Source: Collinsella sp. (GTDB taxonomy: Bacteria > Actinomycetota > Coriobacteriia > Coriobacteriales > Coriobacteriaceae). Taken from it: a stretch of DNA of 64,000 bases. Where the stretch lies: assembly GCA_019414025.1 (NCBI GenBank), contig DXMU01000020.1, positions 90,098 to 154,097 of the forward strand, written 5' to 3'. The position numbers and the translations under genes are program-made. Positions 16,793 through 25,720 of this stretch are shown here, piece by piece (position 1 is the first letter of the stretch; every line of letters starts with the position of its first letter). A model generated the notes under the pieces. It did not search any database. It worked only from the letters and a program-made list of their open reading frames with translations, and was not told the DNA's origin.

Positions 16793-17836
16793 ATGGTGCT
16801 TTCTGAATACAGCAAGCGGCTGCTGGGCGCCTATGCCGAGCAGCCGTTCCTTATGGCTCCCATGGCGGGTGTGACCGACCCTGCCTACCGCATCATGTGC
16901 CGCCGCCGCGGTGCCAACCTTGCCTACAGCGAGATGGTGAGCGTGGCAGGCCTTGCCTATGCCAGCAACAAAACGTGGCGCCTGGTGCTGCCGGCCGACG
17001 AGGAGCAGCAGATTTGCGTGCAGCTCTTTGGCTCCAAGCCCGATCAATTTGCGAGTGCCGTCGCCGCCGTCGAGGAACGTGTGGGCGATCGCCTGTCTTT
17101 GATTGATATCAACATGGCCTGCCCAGCTCGCAAGGTTGTCACCAAGGGCGAGGGCTCGGCGCTTATGCGCACGCCCGAGCTGGCAGAGAAGATCGTCGAG
17201 GCAGCGGTGGGCGCGGCGCACGTGCCCGTGACCGTAAAGATCCGTAAGGGCTTTTACGCCGAAGATCGCAATGCCGCGACGTTTGCCCAGATGCTCGAGG
17301 GGGCAGGTGCATCTGCGGTGGCGGTGCATGGCCGCTGCGCCACACAACTCTATACGGGTCAGGCCGATTGGTCGGTCGTCGATGAGGTGGCCGACGCCGT
17401 CGAGATTCCCGTTATCGGTTCGGGCGACGTGTTCTCGGCCGAGGATGCGGCGGAGCATCTGAGCGGCTCGGGTGCCAGCGCGGTGTTTATTGCGCGCGGC
17501 ATCTACGGCAATCCGTGGGTGTTCGGCGATGCCCGAGCCCTTGCACTCGATGGCACGCCGGTTCCTTCTCACTCCTCGGTCGAGCGCCTGGAGGCCCTGC
17601 GCGAGCACCTGACGTTGACGCACGAGCTTCTGCCGCTTATGTCGCGCGCCCGTACGTATGCAACCTGGTACTTAAAGGGCATGCCCCATGCCGCCGCCTG
17701 GCGCGCTCAGGTGGTGCGCTGCTCCACGTACGAGGAGTTTATGGCGCTGGTCGATGATATCGAGCGCGACGTGGTGGTCTGCGAGGCCGCGCTTGCCGCC
17801 GGCGAGCCGGTGCCCGCCCATCCGCTGGAGGCTTAA
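16793..17836 (+). CDS. dusB: tRNA-dihydrouridine synthase (DusB-like)
   Basis: 347 residues. FMN enzyme reducing uridines in the tRNA D-loop. N-terminal MAPMAGVTDPAYR, catalytic Cys110 within INMACPARKV (usually N-x-GCP, here N-x-ACP), KIRKGF and HGRCATQLYTG for flavin and substrate binding, and GSGDVFS in the TIM barrel. Starts five bases after the lepA stop with only a weak ribosome site, so probably coupled to lepA. Its insertion between lepA and hemW is not the common arrangement. Confidence 0.92.
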   Translation: MVLSEYSKRLLGAYAEQPFLMAPMAGVTDPAYRIMCRRRGANLAYSEMVSVAGLAYASNKTWRLVLPADEEQQICVQLFGSKPDQFASAVAAVEERVGDRLSLIDINMACPARKVVTKGEGSALMRTPELAEKIVEAAVGAAHVPVTVKIRKGFYAEDRNAATFAQMLEGAGASAVAVHGRCATQLYTGQADWSVVDEVADAVEIPVIGSGDVFSAEDAAEHLSGSGASAVFIARGIYGNPWVFGDARALALDGTPVPSHSSVERLEALREHLTLTHELLPLMSRARTYATWYLKGMPHAAAWRAQVVRCSTYEEFMALVDDIERDVVVCEAALAAGEPVPAHPLEA

Positions 17837-17838
17837 GG

Positions 17839-19071
17839 GTGGCCGTTACCGCGCTGTATGTGCACGTGCCGTTTTGCGCTCAGAAATGTCGCTATTGCGA
17901 CTTTGACTCGCGCAGCGTGGCGCCGTGCGACCTGGACGCTGCGCTCGATGCCTATTTTGAGCAACTGTATGCGCGGCTCGATGCTTTTGGCAACGCTGGG
18001 GCCCTTGACCAGATCCGCACCGTCTATGTTGGCGGCGGCACGCCGTCGCTGGCGGGGGAGCGCCTGGTGGAGCTGGCGCGGCGTATTCGTACGTGGTGCG
18101 CTCCCGTTGAGTTTACCTGCGAGGCCAATCCTGAGTCGTTGACTTCGCAGCTTGCCGCGGCGCTTGCCGGGGTGGGCGTTACGCGCATTTCTCTGGGAGT
18201 CCAAACCCTCGACAACGCCGAGCTTGCCGCGATTGGCCGTATCCACGATTCGCACCGCGGCCTTGCAGCCATCGCCGCGGTGAGGGACGCTGGGCTCGAT
18301 GTGTCCTGCGACCTGATGTGCGGACTTCCCGGGCAGACTGCCGTAAGCTGGCAGCGCACGCTCGATGGCGTGTTGGCGGCGGCGCCGCATCATGTATCGG
18401 TGTACCCCCTCACGCTCGAGGAGGGCACGCCGCTCTACCGCATGGCGTGTCGCGACGAGTCGCTCGAGCCCGACGAGGATTTCCAGGCCGCATGCATGGA
18501 CGTGGCGCGTGATTGTCTGACTGCGGCCGGCTATCACCCGTATGAGGTGGCGAGCTACGCGCTCGACGGCCATGAGTGTGCCCACAACATTGCCTATTGG
18601 ACCGGACAGGGCTATCTGGGCCTGGGCCGTTCTGCCGCGGGCATGCTCGACGCCGAGGATTTCGACTGTCTTGCAGGTTTGTTCCTCGGCGTGTCTTCTC
18701 GAGGCGATGCGCACCGCGTGCGTCTGGTGCAACGCGACGATGCCGCGACGGCGTTTGAGGCCGAGTACCTGACGCATCGCGAGGCGGCAGCCGAGGATCT
18801 GATGCTCGCTTGTCGCATGACGCGCGGTCTCGCTTCCGACCTGTTGGTTCGCGCGGCTCGTGTCATCCCTGCCGATGAACTGACAGCGGCTTGTGATCGC
18901 GCTCTTGATCTTGGGCTTGCCACTTGGGTGCCCGAGCACGGTGATAACCATGCGGGGCCTACCGTCTCTGTCGATGTCCTCGCTGGCCGCACCTGTGCCC
19001 GCCTGGCGCCGACCCACCTAGGTTGGCTCGATGGAAATGTGCTGTTCGAGCTGTTTTGGGGTCTAGCTTAG
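17839..19071 (+). CDS. hemW: Radical SAM heme chaperone HemW
   Basis: 410 residues. The N-terminal HVPFCAQKCRYCDF carries the radical-SAM cysteines C13, C17 and C20 in the CxxxCxxC spacing; YVGGGTPSL and EANPESLT follow, as in HemW. It lacks the extra cysteine pattern of true coproporphyrinogen dehydrogenase HemN, so heme trafficking is more likely than the oxidative decarboxylation. GTG start at 17839 is preceded by GGAGG inside the dusB end. Adjacent to dnaJ-family genes, as in many Gram-positives. Confidence 0.9.
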   Translation: MAVTALYVHVPFCAQKCRYCDFDSRSVAPCDLDAALDAYFEQLYARLDAFGNAGALDQIRTVYVGGGTPSLAGERLVELARRIRTWCAPVEFTCEANPESLTSQLAAALAGVGVTRISLGVQTLDNAELAAIGRIHDSHRGLAAIAAVRDAGLDVSCDLMCGLPGQTAVSWQRTLDGVLAAAPHHVSVYPLTLEEGTPLYRMACRDESLEPDEDFQAACMDVARDCLTAAGYHPYEVASYALDGHECAHNIAYWTGQGYLGLGRSAAGMLDAEDFDCLAGLFLGVSSRGDAHRVRLVQRDDAATAFEAEYLTHREAAAEDLMLACRMTRGLASDLLVRAARVIPADELTAACDRALDLGLATWVPEHGDNHAGPTVSVDVLAGRTCARLAPTHLGWLDGNVLFELFWGLA

Positions 19072-19129
19072 GCCGCTCGGGTAGAATTACCGCAATATAT
19101 ACGCTGCTGTGAGCAGGAGGTTGCCGCGC

Positions 19130-20233
19130 ATGGCGACGATGAACGAAAAAGATTACTACGAGATTTTGGGCGTCTCCAAGGACGCCACCTCGCGTGATAT
19201 CCAAAAGGCTTTCCAACAAAAGGCCCGCAAGCTCCATCCGGACGTCAATAAAGAGCCGGATGCCGAGGAGAAGTTTAAAGAGGTTTCCGAGGCCTACGCC
19301 GTGCTCTCGGACGAGCAGAAGCGTGCGCGTTACGACGCCATGCGGTCGGGCAATCCCTTTGCCGGTGCACCGACGGCTTCGCCCTATGGCGGCGGTTATG
19401 CCGGCAGCGCCGGTTACGGCAATCCCTTTGACGGCGGTTTCCCCTTCGGAGGCGCCTGGGGCCAGCCCCGTCGCGGCCAGGCGGCCTACAACCCCGAGAG
19501 TGGCGCCAACGTGGTCGTCGATATCAAGCTCGACGCCAAGGAGGCCAAGAGCGGTGCCCACAAGACCGTTCGATATACCCGCTTTGACACCTGCGGGCAT
19601 TGTGGCGGATCGGGCTCCGTTTCTTCAGAGCATGCCCACACCTGTCCGAGCTGCGGTGGCCGCGGCCACATCGACGTCGACCTGTCCTTCCTGTTTGGTG
19701 CGGGCACGTTCCAGTCGGTCTGCCCCGAGTGCGGCGGTTCCGGTAAGGTCGTGGCCGACCCCTGCCCCGATTGCGGTGGCAGCGGGCGAACCCGTGTGAC
19801 CTCCGAGCAGACGATTGAGTTTCCTGCCGGCACGCACGATGGCGACGAGGTCCGCATTAGCGGCATGGGCCACGCAGGCACTAACGGTGCCGCGGGCGGC
19901 GACCTGGTCGGCCGCGCCCATGTTGAGGCCGAGCGCTTGGAAGGCAAAGCTCGTACTGGCTTTTACCTGATGGGCATTGTGGCGCCGTTTTTGGTGCTGT
20001 CGGCCATCTCGGGCGTGTTCTCGGCCTTTGCCATGATGTGCTTTATTCCGTTTGCCATGGGCCTGTTCATGGTGCTCTCGGACGGCGTGCTTCATCGCAG
20101 CCTGCTGTGGTGGAAACGCGGCGCGATGCAGTTTGCCAACGGTTTTGCCAACGGCTTCATGTTCGCACTCGTGTCGGTTTGGTTTGCGAGCTGCTCGCAG
20201 CGTGCCATGCTTTCGCCGTACGGAATGTACTAA
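19130..20233 (+). CDS. DnaJ-family protein with a C-terminal membrane anchor
   Basis: 367 residues. J-domain at 6-70 (KDYYEILGVSKDATSRDIQKAF, including HPD in LHPDV), a Gly-rich segment, and a four-repeat zinc centre (CGHCGGSG, CPSCGGRG, CPECGGSG, CPDCGGSG). After the start of the first C-terminal substrate domain it departs from DnaJ: from about residue 277 there are two or three hydrophobic segments (FYLMGIVAPFLVLSAISG, FIPFAMGLFMVLS and a last one near the end). The second substrate domain and dimer region are missing. It appears to be a membrane-bound co-chaperone. Start ATG 19130 has AGGAGG 9 bases upstream. Confidence 0.88.
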   Translation: MATMNEKDYYEILGVSKDATSRDIQKAFQQKARKLHPDVNKEPDAEEKFKEVSEAYAVLSDEQKRARYDAMRSGNPFAGAPTASPYGGGYAGSAGYGNPFDGGFPFGGAWGQPRRGQAAYNPESGANVVVDIKLDAKEAKSGAHKTVRYTRFDTCGHCGGSGSVSSEHAHTCPSCGGRGHIDVDLSFLFGAGTFQSVCPECGGSGKVVADPCPDCGGSGRTRVTSEQTIEFPAGTHDGDEVRISGMGHAGTNGAAGGDLVGRAHVEAERLEGKARTGFYLMGIVAPFLVLSAISGVFSAFAMMCFIPFAMGLFMVLSDGVLHRSLLWWKRGAMQFANGFANGFMFALVSVWFASCSQRAMLSPYGMY

Positions 20234-20314
20234 CATCAAACCCTCTGTTTGCGGCCGCCCCAGCTTGGGTATAGGACGCACTGTGACAATAATGAAAGTC
20301 GGAAGGATTCGGTC

Positions 20315-21463
20315 GTGTCGGAAAATAGGGATTACTACGAGGTACTTGGCGTCGAAAAGGATGCCGACGCGCGGACGATTAAGCGCGCGTTTCTAAAGAA
20401 GGCCCGTACCGTACACCCGGACGTTTCGGACGACCCCGAGGCCGAGGCCAAGTTCAAAGAGCTCAACGAGGCATATTCCGTTCTTTCCGATGAGCAGAAG
20501 CGTGCAAACTACGACCGCTACGGCACCGCGGACGGCCCTGGTGGTTCGGGCTATGTCGACATCAACGATATCTTTGGTGGCATGGGCATGGACGACCTGT
20601 TCTCGTCGTTTTTTGGCGGCGGTGCCGGTGGTGGTGCCCGCAGCCGTCGTGAGCGTCGTCGCGGACGTGACATGGCCATCTCGCTTTCGGTGACGCTCGA
20701 GGAGGCGGCGCTCGGCTGCAAAAAGACGATCAGCTATGATCGCCTTGCTCCTTGCGAGGACTGCAACGGTACCGGTAGGGCCGAGGGTGCACAGGAAAAG
20801 CAGTGCAGCCGTTGCCACGGCACGGGCTATGTCACGACGGTCCAGCGTTCGTTCTTGGGCCAGGTCCAGTCCTCTTCGCCTTGCCCCGACTGCCACGGCG
20901 AGGGCACGGTCATCGATCATCCCTGCGAGACCTGCGATGGTCAGGGCCGCACGCCTTCCCACGAAAAGATCGACATCGATATTCCCGCCGGCGTTTCGAC
21001 CGGCCGCCAGCTGCGCGTGAGCGGCTTTGGCGAGGCCGGCCTTCGCGGCGAGCCCTCGGGCGACCTGATCGTCAACGTTCGCGTCGCCGACCACGAGCGC
21101 TTTAAGCGCAACGGCGACGACCTGTACCTCGTGAGCGATATCTCGATTGCGCAGGCGGCTCTCGGCTGCGAGATCGAGGTCGAGGGCATTATGCCTGACG
21201 AGGTCGTTAAGGTCACGGTCCCCGCCGGCACGCAGTACGGCGACACCGTGAGCGTCGGTAACTTCGGCATGCCCCGCATTGGCGGTGGCGGCTCGCGTGG
21301 CCGCCTGGTCGTTCAGCTGCGCGTGCTCGTTCCCACGAGCCTTTCGGCCAAGCAGCGCGACCTGCTCGAGGCCTTCGCCGCCGAGTCCGGCGACGACGTC
21401 GCTCCCGGCAAGAAATCGGTTACCGATCGCATCAAGAGTGCCCTCGACGACATCCTCGATTAA
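20315..21463 (+). CDS. dnaJ: Chaperone DnaJ
   Basis: 382 residues, the full-length type I architecture. J-domain (DYYEVLGVEKDADARTIKRA, HPD in VHPDV), Gly/Phe-rich region (IFGGMGMDDLFSSFFGGG), zinc centre with CEDCNGTG, CSRCHGTG, CPDCHGEG and CETCDGQG, and two C-terminal substrate domains. It delivers unfolded proteins to DnaK. No dnaK, grpE or hrcA gene is adjacent, unlike the Bacillus order. Start GTG 20315 follows GGAAGGA; upstream in-frame codons are not supported. Followed by mtaB with a 9-base gap. Confidence 0.94.
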   Translation: MSENRDYYEVLGVEKDADARTIKRAFLKKARTVHPDVSDDPEAEAKFKELNEAYSVLSDEQKRANYDRYGTADGPGGSGYVDINDIFGGMGMDDLFSSFFGGGAGGGARSRRERRRGRDMAISLSVTLEEAALGCKKTISYDRLAPCEDCNGTGRAEGAQEKQCSRCHGTGYVTTVQRSFLGQVQSSSPCPDCHGEGTVIDHPCETCDGQGRTPSHEKIDIDIPAGVSTGRQLRVSGFGEAGLRGEPSGDLIVNVRVADHERFKRNGDDLYLVSDISIAQAALGCEIEVEGIMPDEVVKVTVPAGTQYGDTVSVGNFGMPRIGGGGSRGRLVVQLRVLVPTSLSAKQRDLLEAFAAESGDDVAPGKKSVTDRIKSALDDILD

Positions 21464-21472
21464 GGAGCCCGC

Positions 21473-22765
21473 GTGCTCGCACCCCATATCTCTGTTGTCA
21501 ACCTCGGCTGCCGCGTCAACCGGGTTGAGTCTGACCGTATCACTGCCGATCTTATGCGCCTGGGCTTTGCTATTGTGGAGCCCCAGGATGCCGATCTGAT
21601 CGTAATCAATACCTGTGCCGTGACGGGCGAGGCCGAGGCTAAGACCCGCAAGGCCGTCCGTCATGCGCTGGCCCATCCAAACGAGCCTTATGTGCTCGTG
21701 ACCGGTTGCGTGGTCAATTTGCATCCCGAGGAGCTGTTGGAGCTCTCGGATCGCGTGATCGCCGAGCCGTCCAAGATTGATGTCGCCGAACGTGTCTGCG
21801 AGGTGCTGGGCGTTGAGTCCGATAGCGTTCCCGCCTGCAGCGATGGCGAGGTGGTCGATGCGCTCGGTCGCTCTCGCCTGGGCGTGAAGATCCAGGACGG
21901 CTGCAACCATCGCTGCACCTATTGCATTGTGTGGAAGGCGCGCGGCCCCGAGCGCTCCGTGCCCGTCGAGTCCGTGCTTGAACAAGTTCGCGAGGCCCAG
22001 GAGGCCGGCGTGCCCGAGGTGGTGCTGACCGGTGTGAACCTGGGTGCCTACGATGGCAAGAGCGCGACCGACGAGCATGTCGAAATCGATGAGCTGCTCG
22101 AGGCCATCATGGAGCGCACGACTATTGCGCATGTGCGCATTTCCTCGGTCGAGCCCATGGATATCTCTGAGCGCCTGCTTAAGGTTATGGCGCGCTATCC
22201 GCAGCGTATCGCCCCGTTTTTGCACCTGCCCGTGCAGTCCGGCTGTACGGCGACCCTGCATCGCATGGGTCGTCCCTATAGCGCGGAGGCCTTTGAGGAC
22301 ACGGTGCGTATGATTCGCGCCAACTTGCCCCAGGCGTCTCTTTCGTGCGATGTCATCGTCGGTTTTCCTGGTGAGACGGACGAGGAGTTCGAGGAGTCGC
22401 TGGCGCTGTGCCGCCGTGTGGGTTTCTCGCGTATGCACGTGTTCCGCTACAGCAAGCGTCCCGGTACCCTTGCTGCCGACATGCCCGACCAGGTGCCGCC
22501 CGAGGTTATGGCCGAGCGCAGCCGTCGTATGCGAGACACGGCGCAGGAGCTCGCTATTGCCGATGCTCGTCGTCGCGTGGGCACTGTCGAGCGTGCCGTG
22601 CTCGAGTATGGTGACAACCTGACGCTCGGTTCGTTCCATCATGCCCGTCTTGACGATACCTGTGGACTTACAGCCCCGTGCCTGCTCGATGTTGCTATCA
22701 TCGGAGTCGATGATTCCGGCTTGGTCCATGCGCGCAGGGAGGTCCATGGAAGCCTCGAAGATTAG
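21473..22765 (+). CDS. mtaB: tRNA N6-threonylcarbamoyladenosine methylthiotransferase MtaB
   Basis: 430 residues. Converts t6A37 to ms2t6A in tRNAs reading ANN codons. N-terminal cysteines (NLGCRVN, INTCAVTG, VTGCVV) bind the auxiliary [4Fe-4S] cluster; radical-SAM cysteines at 144, 148 and 151 (DGCNHRCTYCIVW); a short TRAM-like tail. NLGCRVNRVES is typical of MtaB rather than MiaB or RimO. GTG start with AAGGAG upstream. Position after dnaJ matches Bacillus yqeV. The 3' end overlaps phoH by 20 bases. Confidence 0.92.
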   Translation: MLAPHISVVNLGCRVNRVESDRITADLMRLGFAIVEPQDADLIVINTCAVTGEAEAKTRKAVRHALAHPNEPYVLVTGCVVNLHPEELLELSDRVIAEPSKIDVAERVCEVLGVESDSVPACSDGEVVDALGRSRLGVKIQDGCNHRCTYCIVWKARGPERSVPVESVLEQVREAQEAGVPEVVLTGVNLGAYDGKSATDEHVEIDELLEAIMERTTIAHVRISSVEPMDISERLLKVMARYPQRIAPFLHLPVQSGCTATLHRMGRPYSAEAFEDTVRMIRANLPQASLSCDVIVGFPGETDEEFEESLALCRRVGFSRMHVFRYSKRPGTLAADMPDQVPPEVMAERSRRMRDTAQELAIADARRRVGTVERAVLEYGDNLTLGSFHHARLDDTCGLTAPCLLDVAIIGVDDSGLVHARREVHGSLED

Positions 22766-23732
22766 ACTTACCGTTCCCGAGGGAGTTGATCCCTCGCGTG
22801 TTTTGGGCGCCGGCGACGGCGTCCTTCGTGCGCTCGAGAGTTTGGTTCGCGCTCACGTGGTCGCCCGTGGCGATAGCATCGCCGTGAGCGGTGACCCGGA
22901 CGAGGTCGAACTCGTGGCGCGTTTTTTCGAACACGCTTTTCGCGAGGCGGCGGCCGGTCGTACCCTGTCTGCCGACGATGTCTCTCGCTGCCTGGCCGTC
23001 TTGCGCGACGGTGAGCACGAGGCTACGTCGCTTCGCGATGACGTGCTGCTTTCGTATCGCGGCCGCGTCATTCGCCCCAAGACGCTCGGGCAAAAGCGCT
23101 ATGTGGATGCCATCCGCTCGCATACCATCACGTTTGGCCTGGGTCCAGCCGGTACCGGTAAGACTTATCTGGCCATGGCGCTCGCCGTTGCCGCGCTCAA
23201 GCGCCACGAGGTGGGCCGTTTGATCTTGACGCGTCCGGTTGTCGAAGCAGGGGAGAACCTGGGCTTTTTGCCCGGCACCCTCGAGGAAAAGATCGATCCG
23301 TACATGCGTCCGCTCTACGACGCCCTTTTTGACATGATGGATCGCGAGCGCACCGATGAGCTTATGGAGCGCGGCGTGATCGAGATCGCCCCGCTTGCCT
23401 ATATGCGCGGTCGTACGCTGAGCGATGCCTTCGTGGTGCTCGACGAAGCGCAAAATACCACGCCCGAGCAGATGAAGATGTTCCTGACACGACTTGGATT
23501 CAACTCAAAGTTCGTGATTACCGGCGACCTCAGCCAGCGCGACCTGGTGGGTCGTCGTGGTGGCTTGGCGGATGTCGAGAAGATTTTGGGCCGTGTCGAC
23601 GATGTGGCGTTTGCACACCTGGAGCGCGCCGACGTGGTGCGCCATGCCCTGGTAGGTCGTATCGTTGAGGCATATGATGCTTATGATGGCGTGCGCGAGC
23701 AGCGCTCGCGCGATCGAAAGGAGTCCCGTTGA
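22746..23732 (+). CDS. phoH: PhoH-family ATPase
   Basis: 328 residues. P-loop GPAGTGKT at 133-140, VVLDEAQNTTPEQMKMFLTR (Walker B) and the conserved FNSKFVITGDLSQRDL. An N-terminal KH-like region of about 100 residues precedes the ATPase. Function is not fully defined; the family is linked with RNA metabolism and, next to ybeY, with ribosome maturation. Start ATG 22746 has GGGAGG 4 bases upstream and lies within the mtaB end. phoH-ybeY-dgkA-era is a very widespread order. Confidence 0.93.
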   Translation: MEASKIRLTVPEGVDPSRVLGAGDGVLRALESLVRAHVVARGDSIAVSGDPDEVELVARFFEHAFREAAAGRTLSADDVSRCLAVLRDGEHEATSLRDDVLLSYRGRVIRPKTLGQKRYVDAIRSHTITFGLGPAGTGKTYLAMALAVAALKRHEVGRLILTRPVVEAGENLGFLPGTLEEKIDPYMRPLYDALFDMMDRERTDELMERGVIEIAPLAYMRGRTLSDAFVVLDEAQNTTPEQMKMFLTRLGFNSKFVITGDLSQRDLVGRRGGLADVEKILGRVDDVAFAHLERADVVRHALVGRIVEAYDAYDGVREQRSRDRKESR

Positions 23733-24238
23733 GTGTATTGATCAGCAACGATGCCGAGCTCGATACGCTGCTCGACTCGCAGGAGGTAGAGCACATCTGC
23801 GAGGTTGTGCTTGCCGCCGAGGGCGTTGAGCGTGAAGTCGAGATTTCTCTTTCGTATGTCGATGAGGACGAGATGCACGAGCTCAACCACGAGTGGCGTG
23901 GCATCGACCGCACCACCGATGTCCTCTCGTTTGAATGCGACTCGGCCTTTGACGAGGATATTCCCGCCGACGAGACGCTCGAGCTCGGCGATATCATCTT
24001 GGCCCCGCAGGTCATTGCCCGTCAGGCCCCCGGCTTTGGCAATAGCCCTGCCGACGAGTGCCGCCTGATGCTCGTGCATGGCATGCTGCACCTGCTGGGG
24101 TATGACCATATCGAGGACGACGAGGCCGAGGTCATGGAGGCCCGCGAGGACGCTATCCTGCGCGATCTGGCGCTCGAGCGCGGCGAGGACCCCAAACTCG
24201 TTCACGTCGGCCCCATCACCAATCATGTCCACGACTAG
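23729..24238 (+). CDS. ybeY: Endoribonuclease YbeY (16S rRNA maturation)
   Basis: 169 residues. The metal-binding motif H-x3-H-x5-H is seen as HGMLHLLGYDH, with H117, H121 and H127, and DVLSFE is the upstream family motif. YbeY takes part in 16S rRNA 3' maturation and ribosome quality control. The start is a TTG at 23729 overlapping the phoH stop, with AAAGGAG 6 bases upstream; no ATG or GTG fits better. Flanked by phoH and dgkA. Confidence 0.93.
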   Translation: MSVLISNDAELDTLLDSQEVEHICEVVLAAEGVEREVEISLSYVDEDEMHELNHEWRGIDRTTDVLSFECDSAFDEDIPADETLELGDIILAPQVIARQAPGFGNSPADECRLMLVHGMLHLLGYDHIEDDEAEVMEAREDAILRDLALERGEDPKLVHVGPITNHVHD

Positions 24239-24247
24239 GAGCCGTTT

Positions 24248-24625
24248 ATGATTCCCGGATCGAACAAGGACCATCCGTCCTTTTTAAAGTCGTTCTCCTA
24301 CGCCATGGAGGGCTTCGTCACCGCCGTCAAGACCGAGCGCAACATTAAGGTCATGCTCGTGGCGGGCGTGTGCACTGTCATTGCCGGCTGCATTGTGGGG
24401 CTCGACATTGCCGAGTGGGCTACGATTATCATCTGCTGCGGCCTGGTGATTCACGGCGAGCTGTGCAACACCGCCATGGAGGCGATTGTCGATCTGGCGA
24501 CCCAGGAGCTCCATCCGCTGGCAAAACGCGCCAAGGACATCGCCGCCGCCTCGGTATACGTACTTTCAATCACCGCCGCGATTGTGGGCTTGCTGGTATT
24601 TGCCCACGCGCTCGGCTTTATTTAG
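24248..24625 (+). CDS. dgkA: Diacylglycerol/undecaprenol kinase
   Basis: 125 residues with three membrane helices. The DgkA signature E-x2-N-T-A-x-E is present as GELCNTAMEAIVDLATQE, with the RAKDIAAASV helix. Enzymes of this type in Gram-positives phosphorylate undecaprenol (recycling the wall lipid carrier) or diacylglycerol; which one cannot be told from sequence, although the Gram-positive context favours undecaprenol. Nine bases after ybeY, before era. Confidence 0.9.
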   Translation: MIPGSNKDHPSFLKSFSYAMEGFVTAVKTERNIKVMLVAGVCTVIAGCIVGLDIAEWATIIICCGLVIHGELCNTAMEAIVDLATQELHPLAKRAKDIAAASVYVLSITAAIVGLLVFAHALGFI

Positions 24626-24637
24626 AAAGGGATTCCC

Positions 24638-25705
24638 ATGTCCGACAATATGCAGCCTACCGATGAGATTTTGGACGACGAGTCCCCGGATGCTAAGGCG
24701 ACCGAGGCCTATGAGGAAGTCGAGGAGTTCGACCCGTTTGAGGGCATGAGCGACGAAGAACTCGACGCCCTGTGTGACGAGGATGATGCCCCCATGGGCT
24801 TTGGCGACGTTGAGCCCGGGTTCCGCAGCGGCTTCGTCGCCCTGGTCGGTCGTCCCAACGCCGGCAAGTCCACGCTGCTCAATGCCTGCTATGGCAAAAA
24901 GGTTGCCATCACCTCGCCGGTGGCCCAAACGACCCGCCGCCGTATGCGCGCCGTCGTCAACCGCCCCGGCTACCAGCTGGTCTTTGTCGATACCCCGGGT
25001 ATCCACAAGCCCAAGGATGGCCTGGGGTCCGAGCTCAACAAGAGCGCGCTGTTCGAGCTGAACGATGTTGACGTCGTCGCGTTTTTGATCGATGCCACTA
25101 AGCCTATCGGCAGGGGAGACGCCTGGGTTGCCGAACGCGTCAAGAATGCTCGCTGCAAGAAGGTCCTGGTGCTCACCAAGGCCGACGAGGCCGACCCCGC
25201 ACAGGTCATGGAGCAGCTTAAGGCTGCCCACGAGCTCATGGAATATGACGACGAGATCGTGACGTCGTCGGTCAAGAACTTTAACGTCGATGCCTTCATC
25301 GAGACCGTTGCGCACTTTTTGCCCGAGGGTCCGCGTTGGTTCCCCGAGGACATGGGTACCGACGCTTCCGATGAGACGCTCGTTGCCGAGTTTGTGCGCG
25401 AGAAGGTCTTGCGCCGCACCCGTGATGAGATCCCGCACTCCGTGGGCGTGATTTGCGATGCGCTTGAGCAGACCAAGAAGGTGCTGCGCGTGCACGCCAC
25501 CATTTACGTCGAGCGCGAGGGCCAAAAGGGCATCATCATCGGCAAGGGCGGCGAGATGATCAAACATATCGGCATCGACGCCCGTCGCGACCTTGAGCGC
25601 ATCTTTGGCACCCAGGTCTTTTTGGAGCTGGACGTGAAGGCCAAGGCCGGCTGGCGTGACGACGAGGCCCAGATTCGCCGCTTTGGCTATAACGCCGAGG
25701 ATTAG
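24638..25705 (+). CDS. era: GTPase Era with an acidic N-terminal extension
   Basis: 355 residues. Era binds 16S rRNA near its 3' end in small-subunit assembly. G1 GRPNAGKS at 71-78, DTPGIH (G3), LTKAD at the G4 position (TKxD instead of NKxD), and a C-terminal KH domain (GIIIGKGGEMIKHIG). About 60 extra residues at the N-terminus are strongly acidic (for example EEVEEFDPFEGMSDEELDAL) and absent from the 300-residue enzymes of other phyla. Start ATG 24638 has AAAGGGA upstream. Confidence 0.95.
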   Translation: MSDNMQPTDEILDDESPDAKATEAYEEVEEFDPFEGMSDEELDALCDEDDAPMGFGDVEPGFRSGFVALVGRPNAGKSTLLNACYGKKVAITSPVAQTTRRRMRAVVNRPGYQLVFVDTPGIHKPKDGLGSELNKSALFELNDVDVVAFLIDATKPIGRGDAWVAERVKNARCKKVLVLTKADEADPAQVMEQLKAAHELMEYDDEIVTSSVKNFNVDAFIETVAHFLPEGPRWFPEDMGTDASDETLVAEFVREKVLRRTRDEIPHSVGVICDALEQTKKVLRVHATIYVEREGQKGIIIGKGGEMIKHIGIDARRDLERIFGTQVFLELDVKAKAGWRDDEAQIRRFGYNAED

Positions 25706-25720
25706 GGACACGCGGCGCGA

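Noticed and set aside
17839..19071. Oxygen-independent coproporphyrinogen III dehydrogenase (HemN)
   Set aside because: The sequence beginning HVPFCAQKCRYCDF and the gene neighbourhood match HemW; the extra HemN signature is absent.
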